DNA of 64,000 nucleotides. It comes from Amycolatopsis benzoatilytica AK 16/65. Lineage in GTDB: Bacteria > Actinomycetota > Actinomycetes > Mycobacteriales > Pseudonocardiaceae. Below are positions 38,167 through 46,021 of this stretch, one piece after another. The stretch spans positions 7,806 to 71,805 of the forward strand of contig NZ_KB912942.1 of the NCBI RefSeq assembly GCF_000383915.1, in the 5' to 3' direction. The position numbers and the translations under genes are program-made. The notes under the pieces are model-generated. The model was given only the letters and a program-made list of their open reading frames with translations, was not told the DNA's origin and ran no database searches. The first letter of the stretch is position 1. Each line of letters begins with the position of its first letter.

Positions 38167-39063
38167 ATGGTTCACGACGAATGGCAGCGCCGGGACTTCT
38201 TCCGGTTCGCGGCCGCCGGAGCGGTGTTGCTGGGCGCGGCCGCGTGCACCACGGCGCCGCAATCAGGCGGGCAAAGCGGCGGCAGCGCACTGGATCGGGC
38301 GAAGAAGGCGGGCACGATCAAGGTCGGCATCGCCGGCGAGATCCCGTACGGGTACACCGAGGGCGGCAACGTGACCGGCGAATCGCCGGAGGTCGCCAAG
38401 GCGGTGTTCAAGAGCCTCGGCGTCCCGAAGATCGACGCGACCCAGGTCGAGTTCAAGCAGCTGATCCCGGCGCTCGCCGCCGGGCAGTTCGACATGGTCA
38501 CCGCGGGCATGGCGATCCTGCCGAGCCGGTGCAAACAGGCCGCGTTCTCCGCGGTCGACTACGTGACGCCGACGGCATTCCTGGTCCCCAAGGGAAATCC
38601 GAAGCAGGTGCTGAGCTTCGAGGACGTCAAGACCAAGGGCGTCAACCTGGCGGTGCTGTCCGGCACCATCGAGCAGCAGGTGGCGAAGGCGACCGGGATC
38701 CCGGACGGACAGCTGCAGACCTACGACGGCCAGCCGCAGCTGCTGCAGGCGCTGCAGGCGAACCGGGCGTACGCCGGCGCGCTCACCGACATCTCGCTGA
38801 AGGCGCTGCTCAAGCAGAATCCGGGCGCGGCGCTGGAAGTCACGAAGGGATTCGTACCGGAAATCCAGGGCAAGAAGCAGATCCAGGCCGGCGGGTTCGT
38901 CTTCCGCAAGACCGACAACGACCTCGTCGCCGCGTTCAACACCGAGCTGACGAAGCTGCACCAGAACGGCGAGTGGCTGAAGATCGTCGCACCGTTCGGG
39001 TTCACCCAGGACAACCTGCCGCCCGCCGACGTCACCACCGAGCAGCTCTGCTCGGGTTCCTGA
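38167..39063 (+). CDS. ehuB: Ectoine-type ABC importer, substrate-binding lipoprotein (EhuB-like)
   Basis: A 298-residue family 3 solute-binding protein. QRRDFFRFAAAGAVLLGAAAC gives a twin-arginine-like motif (R8-R9) and a lipobox with acylated C27. The mature domain has AKKAGTIKVGIAGEIPYGY, ALAAGQFDMVTAGMAIL and the IEQQVAKATGI motif typical of polar amino acid binders. Together with the two permeases and ATPase downstream it matches the EhuBCDA ectoine/hydroxyectoine uptake system; glutamate-like substrates are the alternative. ATG at 38167 after AAAGGGG. Confidence 0.78.
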   Translation: MVHDEWQRRDFFRFAAAGAVLLGAAACTTAPQSGGQSGGSALDRAKKAGTIKVGIAGEIPYGYTEGGNVTGESPEVAKAVFKSLGVPKIDATQVEFKQLIPALAAGQFDMVTAGMAILPSRCKQAAFSAVDYVTPTAFLVPKGNPKQVLSFEDVKTKGVNLAVLSGTIEQQVAKATGIPDGQLQTYDGQPQLLQALQANRAYAGALTDISLKALLKQNPGAALEVTKGFVPEIQGKKQIQAGGFVFRKTDNDLVAAFNTELTKLHQNGEWLKIVAPFGFTQDNLPPADVTTEQLCSGS

Positions 39064-39078
39064 CAGCGGGGTCGGCCG

Positions 39079-39783
39079 ATGTTCGACCACTTCGGACTGT
39101 TCGTCTCGACCATCGCCGACGGACTGCTGCTGACCGTCGAGGCCACCGTAGGCGGCGTCCTGGTCGCCACGGTGCTGTCCTTCCTGGCCGGGCTGGCGAT
39201 GCTGTCCCGGTTCACCGCGGTGCGCGCGATCACCCGGATCTACGTCGAGGTGTGGCGCGGCACCTCGGAGGTCGTCCAGCTGTTCTGGATCTACTTCGCG
39301 CTGCCGGTGCTCACCGGATTCCAGATCCTGCCGCTGTGGTCTGGAATCGTGGTGCTGGGGCTGAACTTCGGCGCGTACGGCGCGGAGATCGTGCGCGGCG
39401 CGGTGCAAGCCGTGCCCGTCGCCCAGCGGGAGGGCTGCATCGCGCTGAATCTCTCGCCGGCACAGCGGATGCGCCGGGTCATCCTGCCGCAGGCGCTGGT
39501 CGACATGGTGCCGCCGTTCACGAACCTGTTCGTCCAGCTGCTCAAAGGCACCGCGTTGCTGACGTTCATCACCGTTCCGGAGATGACCTACCAGGCGAGC
39601 CAGGTGCTGGTGACGCGCTATACCGGGCAGGCCGCGCTGATCTGGACCGTCGTGCTGGTGTTCTACCTGGTCCTCTCGATCCTGATCACGAGCGGGATGA
39701 AGATCCTGGAACGGCGCGCCGCCGCCCGCGTCGGGCGGGGCCCGGCACGTCGGCGGGCGGTGCTCAGCGGGGCGGGCACATGA
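39079..39783 (+). CDS. ehuC: ABC importer permease, EhuC-like
   Basis: A 234-residue His/Glu-family permease with about five helices. The EAA loop that contacts the ATPase is REGCIALNLSPAQRMRRVILPQAL. IYVEVWRGTSEVVQLFWIYF is the usual first periplasmic segment. It starts 16 bases after ehuB and overlaps ehuD by ATGA, so all four importer genes form one operon. Confidence 0.8.
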   Translation: MFDHFGLFVSTIADGLLLTVEATVGGVLVATVLSFLAGLAMLSRFTAVRAITRIYVEVWRGTSEVVQLFWIYFALPVLTGFQILPLWSGIVVLGLNFGAYGAEIVRGAVQAVPVAQREGCIALNLSPAQRMRRVILPQALVDMVPPFTNLFVQLLKGTALLTFITVPEMTYQASQVLVTRYTGQAALIWTVVLVFYLVLSILITSGMKILERRAAARVGRGPARRRAVLSGAGT

Positions 39784-40436
39784 GCTGGGACTGGAACTAT
39801 CTCTGGAGCGTGCTCCCCACGGTGCTGAAGGGGCTGCTCGTGACGTTCGAGGCGACTGTCCTCGGCGCGATCCTCGCGTACCTGCTGGGCTTGGTGTTCG
39901 CGATGCTGCGGCGGTCCGGGATTCGCGTCGTCAGCTGGGCGATCTGGCTGATCGTCGAGTTCGTGCGCAGCACGCCGTTGCTGGTGCAGCTGTTCTTCCT
40001 GTTCTTCGTCCTGCCGCAGTTCGGGATCACGCTCTCGCCGCTGGCCGCCGGGGTGATCGGCCTTGGCCTGCACTACGCGACCTACACGTCCGAGGTGTAC
40101 CGCGCCGGCATCGAAGCGGTCCCGCGAGGACAGTGGGAAGCTGCGGTGGCGCTCAGCCTTCCGCGCGTGCGCACCTGGTTCCGGGTGATCCTGCCGCAGG
40201 CGATCCCGCGCGTGCTGCCCGCGCTCGGCAACTACACCATCTCGATGTTCAAAGAGACCCCGCTGCTGCTCGCGATCGGCGTGCTCGACCTGGCCGGGGC
40301 CGCGTTCGAGGTCGGTTCGCTCAACTTCCGCTACGTCGAACCCCTCACCCTGGCCGGGGTGCTCTTCCTGGTGCTGAGCTACCCGGCGTCCCTGCTCGTG
40401 CGATTCCTGGAGCGTCGTTTTGGCCTCGGCAACTGA
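39780..40436 (+). CDS. ehuD: ABC importer permease, EhuD-like
   Basis: A 218-residue permease of the same family, partner of EhuC. FVRSTPLLVQLFFLFFVLPQFG and the EAA loop GQWEAAVALSLPRVRTWFRVILPQA are present. Its frame is open far upstream through ehuB and ehuC, but that part is antisense-like composition; the ATG at 39780, overlapping the ehuC stop, gives the family length. Confidence 0.8.
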   Translation: MSWDWNYLWSVLPTVLKGLLVTFEATVLGAILAYLLGLVFAMLRRSGIRVVSWAIWLIVEFVRSTPLLVQLFFLFFVLPQFGITLSPLAAGVIGLGLHYATYTSEVYRAGIEAVPRGQWEAAVALSLPRVRTWFRVILPQAIPRVLPALGNYTISMFKETPLLLAIGVLDLAGAAFEVGSLNFRYVEPLTLAGVLFLVLSYPASLLVRFLERRFGLGN

Positions 40437-41205
40437 TCCGATGATCCGGTTCGACCGGGTGGTGAAGACCTTCGGCCCGGTCACCGTCCTGCGCGACCTG
40501 GATTTCACTGTGCAGCCAGGAGAATTCGTCTCGCTGATCGGCCCGAGCGGTTCCGGCAAGACGACCATCCTGCGGCTGCTGATGACCTTGGAGAAGGTCG
40601 ACGGCGGCCGGATCGACGTCGGCGGTCAGCCGCTGAGTCACATGTCCCGGCGCGGCAAGCTCGTCCCGGCGGACGAGAAGTACCTGCGCGTCGCCCGGCG
40701 GCGGATCGGGATGGTGTTCCAGCAGTTCAACCTGTTCCCGAACATGCGGGTACGGCAGAACATCACCGAGGCCCCGATCCGCGCGCTCGGACTGTCCAAA
40801 GCGGACGCTGACGCGCGCGCGACCGAACTGCTCGAAATGGTCGGTCTCGCGGACAAGGCGGACGCGCACCCGACACAGCTTTCCGGCGGCCAGCAGCAGC
40901 GCGTCGCGATCGCCCGCGCATTGGCGATGCGGCCGGAAGTGCTGCTGCTGGACGAGGTCACCTCGGCGCTGGACCCCGAATTGGTCGCCGAGGTGCTCCG
41001 GGTGCTCCGCGACATCGCGTCCACCACCGACATCACCATTCTCTGCGTGACCCACGAGATGCAGTTCGCGCGGGACGTGTCGGACCGGGTGATGATGTTC
41101 GACCACGGCCGGGTGCTGGAGGACGCGCCGCCGGACAAGCTGTTCACCGCGCCGGAACACCAGCGCACCAAGGAATTCTTGCGCGCGGTGATCGATCGGG
41201 AGTGA
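40420..41205 (+). CDS. ehuA: ABC importer ATPase, EhuA-like
   Basis: A 261-residue ATP-binding subunit. Walker A GPSGSGKTT, Q-loop VFQQFNLFPNM, signature LSGGQQQRVAIARA, Walker B VLLLDEVTSALDP and the switch His in CVTHEM are all intact. The start is uncertain: TTG at 40420 has CTGGAGCG upstream and overlaps ehuD; ATG at 40441 is 5 bases after the ehuD stop but lacks a ribosome site. It ends the importer operon and converges with the isochorismatase gene. Confidence 0.82.
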   Translation: MASATDPMIRFDRVVKTFGPVTVLRDLDFTVQPGEFVSLIGPSGSGKTTILRLLMTLEKVDGGRIDVGGQPLSHMSRRGKLVPADEKYLRVARRRIGMVFQQFNLFPNMRVRQNITEAPIRALGLSKADADARATELLEMVGLADKADAHPTQLSGGQQQRVAIARALAMRPEVLLLDEVTSALDPELVAEVLRVLRDIASTTDITILCVTHEMQFARDVSDRVMMFDHGRVLEDAPPDKLFTAPEHQRTKEFLRAVIDRE

Positions 41206-41229
41206 TGATCGGGAATGGCCGCGCCGGTT

Positions 41230-41793
41230 CTAGCCGGCGTCGCCGCTCGCGAGGATTTCCTTGGTGGACCGGACAGTCGCGAACCCGCCGCCGTGCAGGT
41301 TCGTCGCGGTCGCCCGGCTCAGCTCGTCCGCGGTCAGGACCGTGCCGTCCGGGCCCGCCAGGTCGAAGGTGAACGTGGCGTCGAGTGCGAACGTCACGTC
41401 GTAACCGAGATTTCCGCCCATCCGCGCGGTGGTTTCGCAGCAGAAGTTCGTCTGGATCCCGGCCAGCACGAAGCTCGTGACGCCGCGGGTCTTGAACCAG
41501 GCGTCCAGGTCGACGTCGCCGAGGAAGGCCGAGTTCACGTTCTTGCCGAACACCAGGTCCGGCCGTGCGCCGTCGAGTTCCGGCTTGAAGTCGTTGCCCG
41601 GCTGGCCGGGCCGCAGCGGCGAACCGGGCTTGACCGAGTCGTGGTGCACGAGCACGACCGGGTCGCGCCGGTCCTGCCAGGCATGCAGAAGCGCCTTGAT
41701 GTTCGCCTCCGCGTCCGGGTTGTTGCGCGGTCCCCAGAACGCGGCGTCATCGAAGCCTTGCTGGACGTCGATCAGCAGAAGTGCGGTGGTCAT
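41230..41793 (-). CDS. Isochorismatase-like cysteine hydrolase
   Basis: A 187-residue protein with the catalytic triad pattern: Asp in LLIDVQQGF, Lys in FGKNVNSAF and Cys in IQTNFCCETTARMGGNLGY. The family hydrolyses amides or vinyl ethers (nicotinamidase and isochorismatase relatives). The ATG at 41793 is preferred over an upstream start; CAGAAT lies 7 bases before it. It is divergent from a GlxA-type regulator, with an inverted repeat between them, so the regulator probably controls it. Confidence 0.88.
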   Translation of the reverse strand: MTTALLLIDVQQGFDDAAFWGPRNNPDAEANIKALLHAWQDRRDPVVLVHHDSVKPGSPLRPGQPGNDFKPELDGARPDLVFGKNVNSAFLGDVDLDAWFKTRGVTSFVLAGIQTNFCCETTARMGGNLGYDVTFALDATFTFDLAGPDGTVLTADELSRATATNLHGGGFATVRSTKEILASGDAG

Positions 41794-41830
41794 GGCATCG
41801 ATTCTGCGCGGGCGGCACCAGCCAGGGGAG

Positions 41831-41865
41831 TGGCAGAACACGCGCGATGCGGTACTTTTCTGCCA
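41831..41865. promoter_or_regulatory. Inverted repeat between isochorismatase and GlxA-type genes
   Basis: TGGCAGAA (41831-41838) and TTCTGCCA (41858-41865) are perfect inverse copies 19 bases apart. They bracket the -10 TACTTT (41853-41858) of the regulator gene and touch its start codon. The layout suits a dimeric AraC-type regulator acting on both genes. Confidence 0.6.
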
Positions 41866-42863
41866 TGCGTACGATCGGGGTGCTGCTCCTGCCCGGCAGC
41901 CGGATGTTCGACCTGGCGGTGATCGCCGAGGTGTGGGCGCAGGACCGGACCGACAGCGGTATCGGCCCGTTCACGGTGCGGATCTGCGCGCCCGGCCGAG
42001 ACCGTACCCAGGTGTCGCCGTTCGGTGAAGTCGCCGCCACCCATGGCCTTTCCGGGCTGAGCGGCTGCGATCTCGTCCTGGCCCCCGGCCGCGACAACCC
42101 GCTCGCCGAAGTCCCGGCCGCCGCCCAAGCCGCCCTCCGCCGCGCCCGCCGCTCCGGCGCGACGGTCGCCGCCCTGTGCTCCGGCGCCTTCACTCTCGCC
42201 GCCGCCGGGCTGCTCGACGGCCGCCCGGCGACCACGCACTGGCGAGACCTCGACGCGCTCGCCGCTGTCGCGCCGTCCGCCGACCTCCGCCGGGATGTCT
42301 TGTTCACCGAACAAGACGGCGTCCTCACGTCCGCTGGTGTGGTCGGCGGCCTCGACCTCTGCCTGCACCTGGTCCGCCGCGACCACGGGGCCGACGTCGC
42401 CACCCGGCTGGCCCGCCGTCTCGTCATGCCGCCGGTCCGGGAAGGCGGCCAGCGGCAGTACGCGGAATCTCCCTTGCCCGCCAGCTCTTCCCGGCCCGGC
42501 ATCTCGTCCACTATGGACTGGGCGCTGGCCCGCCTCGCCGACGACATCGGCGTGCCCGACCTGGTCGCGCACGCCGGAATGAGCCCGCGCACCTTCCACC
42601 GCGAGTTCAGCGCCGCCGCCGGCAGCACGCCCGGCCGGTGGCTGCTGGTCCAGCGTGTGCACCACGCGCAGCGATTGCTGGAGACCACCGACCTGCCGGT
42701 CGAACGGGTCGCCGAACGCGCCGGGCTGGGCAGCGCCGCGAACCTCCGGCGCCGGCTCCGCGCGGAGGTCGGCGTCGGCCCGGATTCCTACCGGCGGACT
42801 TTCCGTTCCCCGTCCGCCGGGGTTACCGTCGGAGCATGGGCGAGTACGAGCACCTCTTGGTGA
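41865..42863 (+). CDS. GlxA-type AraC-family regulator with DJ-1/PfpI domain
   Basis: A 332-residue protein: an N-terminal class I glutamine amidotransferase-like (DJ-1/PfpI) domain (GVLLLPGSRMFDLAVIAEVW; VAALCSGAFTLAAAGLLDG with the nucleophile-elbow Cys) and a C-terminal AraC double HTH (DDIGVPDLVAHAGMSPRTFHREF, then GSTPGRWLLVQRVHHAQRLLE). The ATG at 41865 follows TACTTT by 6 bases, so it is leaderless. Its 3' end contains the promoter and start of the enoyl-CoA hydratase gene. Confidence 0.9.
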   Translation: MRTIGVLLLPGSRMFDLAVIAEVWAQDRTDSGIGPFTVRICAPGRDRTQVSPFGEVAATHGLSGLSGCDLVLAPGRDNPLAEVPAAAQAALRRARRSGATVAALCSGAFTLAAAGLLDGRPATTHWRDLDALAAVAPSADLRRDVLFTEQDGVLTSAGVVGGLDLCLHLVRRDHGADVATRLARRLVMPPVREGGQRQYAESPLPASSSRPGISSTMDWALARLADDIGVPDLVAHAGMSPRTFHREFSAAAGSTPGRWLLVQRVHHAQRLLETTDLPVERVAERAGLGSAANLRRRLRAEVGVGPDSYRRTFRSPSAGVTVGAWASTSTSW

Positions 42864-43609
42864 AGCGCGACGGCGACACGGTCACCATCACGATGAACCG
42901 CGCCGCACGGCGCAATTCGCTGTCCGCCGAGCACCTCGGCGAACTGCTGGCGGCGTTTCGCGAGGCGGGCGAGTCCGACGCGACCGGCATTGTCCTCGCC
43001 GGTGCCGGACCGGTGTTCTCCGCCGGACACGACTTCGGCGACGTCGCCGCCCGGGACCTGATGGGCGTGCGCGAACTGCTCACCCTGTGCACGAACGTCA
43101 TGCAGACGATGGAATCGGTCCCGCAGGTGGTCATCGCGCGGGTGCACGGCCTGGCCACCGCGGCGGGCTGCCAGCTGGTGGCGTCCTGCGACCTGGCCGT
43201 TGCCGCCGAGTCCGCCGGCTTCGCCCTCCCCGGCGGCAAGGGCGGCTGGTTCTGCCACACCCCCGCGGTGCCGGTAGCCCGCGCGATCGGCCGGAAACGA
43301 TTGATGGAACTGGCCCTGACCGGCGACGTCATCGACGCCGCGACGGCGCTGGACTGGGGCCTGGTCAACCGCGTCGTCCCGGACGACGAGCTGGACACGG
43401 CAGTCGCGGACCTGCTCGCCCGCGCCACTCGCGGCAGCCGGGCGAGCAAGGCGATGGGCAAGCAGACGTTGTACGCGCAACTCGACCGGCCGGAAGCCGA
43501 CGCGTACGCGATCGCCGTCGAAGTGATGGCGTCGGCCTCGCAGCTGCCCGGCGCGCGGGAAGGGATGGCGGCGTTCCTGGAGAAGCGCAAGCCAGCGTGG
43601 ACCGACTGA
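42836..43609 (+). CDS. Enoyl-CoA hydratase/isomerase family protein
   Basis: A 257-residue crotonase-fold protein. The oxyanion-hole segment FSAGHDFGD and the [21 protein letters not shown] segment are in place, with [16 protein letters not shown] beyond. One of the two usual catalytic Glu positions does not appear in the expected place, so hydratase activity is uncertain. The ATG at 42836 overlaps the preceding regulator gene by 28 bases and follows TACCGT (42824-42829) by 6 bases: a leaderless gene with its promoter inside its neighbour. Confidence 0.85.
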   Translation: MGEYEHLLVKRDGDTVTITMNRAARRNSLSAEHLGELLAAFREAGESDATGIVLAGAGPVFSAGHDFGDVAARDLMGVRELLTLCTNVMQTMESVPQVVIARVHGLATAAGCQLVASCDLAVAAESAGFALPGGKGGWFCHTPAVPVARAIGRKRLMELALTGDVIDAATALDWGLVNRVVPDDELDTAVADLLARATRGSRASKAMGKQTLYAQLDRPEADAYAIAVEVMASASQLPGAREGMAAFLEKRKPAWTD

Positions 43610-43705
43610 GTTCCGCTGCCGCTGGCTCGATCCTGGCCTCGGCCCGCTGCTCGGTGCCCGTTCGGGGCGTGGCTCGGTGCCCGCTCGGTCCGCGCTCGGT
43701 GGTCA

Positions 43706-43758
43706 GTCCGTGAAGGGAACATTGAGGGACTCAGAGTCCCTCAATGTTCCCTTCACGG
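43706..43758. repeat. Dispersed inverted repeat, copy F (compensatory variant)
   Basis: GTCCGTGAAGGGAACATTGA pairs with TCAATGTTCCCTTCACGG; the stem continues through GGGACT/AGTCCC to a 3-base loop CAG. In the middle, AACATT/AATGTT replaces the GCCCCTT/AAGGGGC of other copies on both sides. It lies between convergent enoyl-CoA hydratase (+) and NUDIX (-) genes. Confidence 0.9.
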
Positions 43759-43782
43759 CGTTGCCGTCGGGCAGGTTCCGTC

Positions 43783-43801
43783 GAGGGGGCCCTTCACGGA
43801 C
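43783..43801. repeat. Solo right arm of the dispersed inverted repeat
   Basis: GAGGGGGCCCTTCACGGAC matches the right arm of the family, 25 bases beyond copy F, with no matching left arm. It may be a remnant of a second, partly deleted copy. Confidence 0.65.
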
Positions 43802-43811
43802 CGGCGGAGGA

Positions 43812-44351
43812 TCAGCCGCGTTCGTGCAGCAGCAGCATCCCGTACGCCGCGACGGTCTGCGCGTCGGTGATTTCCCCCGAGGAGATCATCTTCTCCACCT
43901 CGGACCGGCTGAACCACGCGGTCCGCATGTCCTGCTCCTCCGGCTCTCGCTCCGGTTCGCCTTCGGTCAGGCCGGATGCCAGGAAAACGTGCCCGCGCTG
44001 GCTGGTCAGCCCGGGCGCGACGTCGAGCTGGCCCAGTTCGGTCATTTCCGCGGCGCGCAGGCCGGTTTCCTCGCGCAATTCTCGCCGGGCCAGCTCGGCG
44101 GGCGGGACCTCGGCCAGGTCCGGCGCGGTGCCCTGCGGGAACTCCCACCGGCGCAGCCCGAGCGGGTACCGGAACTGCTCGACCAGCCGCAGCCGGTCGC
44201 GGTCGAGCGGGATGATCAGCGCGTAGGTCGGCTTGTCGACCACGCCGTAAATCCCGGCGCTGCCGTCCGGACGGCGGACGGCGTCCTCCCGCACGGTCAT
44301 CCAGGGGTTCCGATACACCTCGCGGCTCGCGACACGCTGAATGGGGTCCAC
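43812..44351 (-). CDS. NUDIX hydrolase (ADP-ribose pyrophosphatase-like)
   Basis: A 179-residue protein. The Nudix helix is [14 protein letters not shown]; an N-terminal beta part [31 protein letters not shown] resembles ADP-ribose pyrophosphatases. The spacing between the first Gly (QGTAP) and the helix is a little longer than standard because of an insertion (APDLAEVPP). GTG start. It cleaves a nucleoside diphosphate linked to another moiety; the substrate is unknown. Confidence 0.87.
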   Translation of the reverse strand: MDPIQRVASREVYRNPWMTVREDAVRRPDGSAGIYGVVDKPTYALIIPLDRDRLRLVEQFRYPLGLRRWEFPQGTAPDLAEVPPAELARRELREETGLRAAEMTELGQLDVAPGLTSQRGHVFLASGLTEGEPEREPEEQDMRTAWFSRSEVEKMISSGEITDAQTVAAYGMLLLHERG

Positions 44352-44388
44352 CTCGCCAGTATCGCCGAGCCTGTCCTACCCTCGGCGG

Positions 44389-44457
44389 GTGCGTCTCGTG
44401 CTCGCTTCCCGACAGGTCGGTTCCCGGCGCCCGCTCCGTGCGGGGTGGGGCCGATGA
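44389..44457 (+). CDS. Upstream ORF resembling the nucS start
   Basis: TACCCT (44377-44382) lies 6 bases before a GTG that opens 22 sense codons (begins [14 protein letters not shown]) and ends with TGA overlapping the nucS ATG (ATGA). Its first ten residues match seven of the first ten of NucS ([10 protein letters not shown]). It looks like a duplicated gene start that now serves as a leaderless upstream cistron. Translation is unproven. Confidence 0.45.
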   Translation: MRLVLASRQVGSRRPLRAGWGR

Positions 44458-45113
44458 GGCTCGTCGTCGCCCGGTGCCAGGTCGACTACGTCGGCAGGCT
44501 GACCGCGCACCTCCCGATGGCCAACCGCGTTCTGATGGTCAAGGCGGACGGCTCGGTTCTCGTGCACTCCGACGGCGGCTCGTACAAGCCGCTGAACTGG
44601 ATGTCGCCGCCGTGCTGGCTGATCGAGGACCCGGACGTCTGGACGGTGCAGAACAAGGCGGGCGAGAAGCTGGTCATCAGTCTCGCCGAGGTCATGCACG
44701 ATTCGAAGCACGAACTCGGGGTGGACCCGGGCCTGCAGAAGCACGGCGTCGAAGCGCACCTGCAGGAACTGCTCGCCGAGCACATCAAGACCCTGGGCGA
44801 TGGCTATACCCTGGTGCGCCGCGAGTATCCGACGGCGATCGGCCCGGTCGACATCATGGCCCGCGACGCCAACGGCGGTTCGGTCGCGGTGGAGATCAAG
44901 CGCCGCGGCGAGATCGACGGAGTCGAGCAGCTGACCCGGTACCTCGAACTGCTCAACCGCGACCCGCTGCTGGCCCCGGTGCAGGGCGTGTTCGCGGCGC
45001 AGGTGATCAAGCCGCAGGCCCGGGTGCTGGCGGAGGACCGGGGAATCCGCTGCCTGGTCCTGGACTACGACGCGCTGCGCGGCACCGATTCGGACGAGTT
45101 CCGGCTGTTCTAA
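44454..45113 (+). CDS. nucS: Mismatch-specific endonuclease NucS
   Basis: A 219-residue enzyme that cleaves both strands at G-T, G-G and T-T mismatches and starts the MutSL-independent mismatch repair of actinobacteria. The N-terminal DNA-binding part ([45 protein letters not shown]) and the RecB-like nuclease core ([29 protein letters not shown]) are complete. The C-terminal FRLF is the sliding-clamp binding tail. GGGGTGGGG precedes the ATG, which overlaps the upstream ORF. Confidence 0.95.
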   Translation: MRLVVARCQVDYVGRLTAHLPMANRVLMVKADGSVLVHSDGGSYKPLNWMSPPCWLIEDPDVWTVQNKAGEKLVISLAEVMHDSKHELGVDPGLQKHGVEAHLQELLAEHIKTLGDGYTLVRREYPTAIGPVDIMARDANGGSVAVEIKRRGEIDGVEQLTRYLELLNRDPLLAPVQGVFAAQVIKPQARVLAEDRGIRCLVLDYDALRGTDSDEFRLF

Positions 45114-45144
45114 CGGTTTTCGCCGGCCTGGACGCCGTTCGTGC

Positions 45145-45180
45145 GTCGTGCGCAGGCGGTCGCGACCGCCTGCGCACGAC
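45145..45180. terminator. Perfect 36-bp palindrome after nucS
   Basis: Each 18-base half is the exact inverse of the other (GTCGTGCGCAGGCGGTCG and its complement), with no loop bases. It lies between convergent nucS and a minus-strand membrane gene, so a bidirectional terminator is likely. It lacks a T tract. Confidence 0.75.
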
Positions 45181-45197
45181 TTCGGCGAGTGCCTGGT

Positions 45198-45638
45198 TCA
45201 GCTGATTCGCGGCGCCTGCGCGCCGGGCTGCCCGTCGCGCGCCCGCTTCTTCGCCTCGAACCAGGCCAGCACTTCCTTGTTCAGCAGCGTCGCCACCACG
45301 AGCGCCGCCAGCACGATCCCGATCAGCGCCTGCGGGCTGCCCGAAACCAGCGTGATCAGCCCGCTGACCGCGGAAAGCGCTTCGAACGCGATCAGCACCA
45401 GCCGTCCCCAGCCGTGGCCGAGGATGATCGCGACCGCCGCCGCCAGCATGGCCACCACGGTCACGTAGGAGATGTACGTCGCGATCTGCAGCGCGGCGAC
45501 CGGGTCCTGGCCGTGGTCGGCTTCGCGGTTCATCTCGACCTGCATCAGCACGCCGAACGCGCCGTTCAGCAGAATCTGCAGGAAAACGAACGCGAGCGCG
45601 GTGCGCAGTCGGCCGGGCATGCGCAAGGGATCGGTCAT
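45198..45638 (-). CDS. Four-helix membrane protein of unknown function
   Basis: A 146-residue protein with helices at about residues 12-33, 52-75, 78-103 and 104-122, and a basic C-terminus (FEAKKRARDGQP). I do not recognise a family. It is alone on its strand between nucS (convergent) and the symporter gene (divergent). Reading frame and codon use look real. Confidence 0.65.
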   Translation of the reverse strand: MTDPLRMPGRLRTALAFVFLQILLNGAFGVLMQVEMNREADHGQDPVAALQIATYISYVTVVAMLAAAVAIILGHGWGRLVLIAFEALSAVSGLITLVSGSPQALIGIVLAALVVATLLNKEVLAWFEAKKRARDGQPGAQAPRIS

Positions 45639-46021
45639 CGGTTCCGGAGTCCTTTCGAGTCAGGCGGTTTCCGTCGGTTCGCCGCGCAACAGAGCGGGAA
45701 GCGAATCACGCGCCGTCCTGCTCGGGTACGGCATTCCTGCCGTCAGCACGGCGCGTCCTCGTGCGGTCACCATCTGTGGTGAATACCGTAGGCCCGAGAT
45801 GGTGGGCTCTCTCCCGGATCGGGTGATGGTGAGTGGTTGTCCGCCGATGCGACAGGACTCAACACGGGCGCTTCCGGGCAGGAGAAATGCACAGGTCAGC
45901 GGCACGTTGGTGAAAAACCGAGGTGTCGTGGTGCTGGTTCGGAATCCATGCAGTACTGTGCCGGTCTGACAGGAACGATGGTGTTTCCTGTGCGAGAATG
46001 TTTGATTCGGAGGTGGCAGGG
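45639..46021. other. Divergent intergenic region before the symporter gene
   Basis: About 380 bases. TACTGT near 45953 is a candidate -10 for the symporter; no strong -35 is seen. GGAGG at 46009-46013 serves the GTG at 46022. I see no small gene or stable hairpin. Confidence 0.4.

Noticed and set aside
38034..39779. An 800-codon frame that would extend EhuD far upstream
   Set aside because: The extension overlaps ehuB and ehuC in another frame and has no recognisable domain; the ATG at 39780 gives the normal permease.
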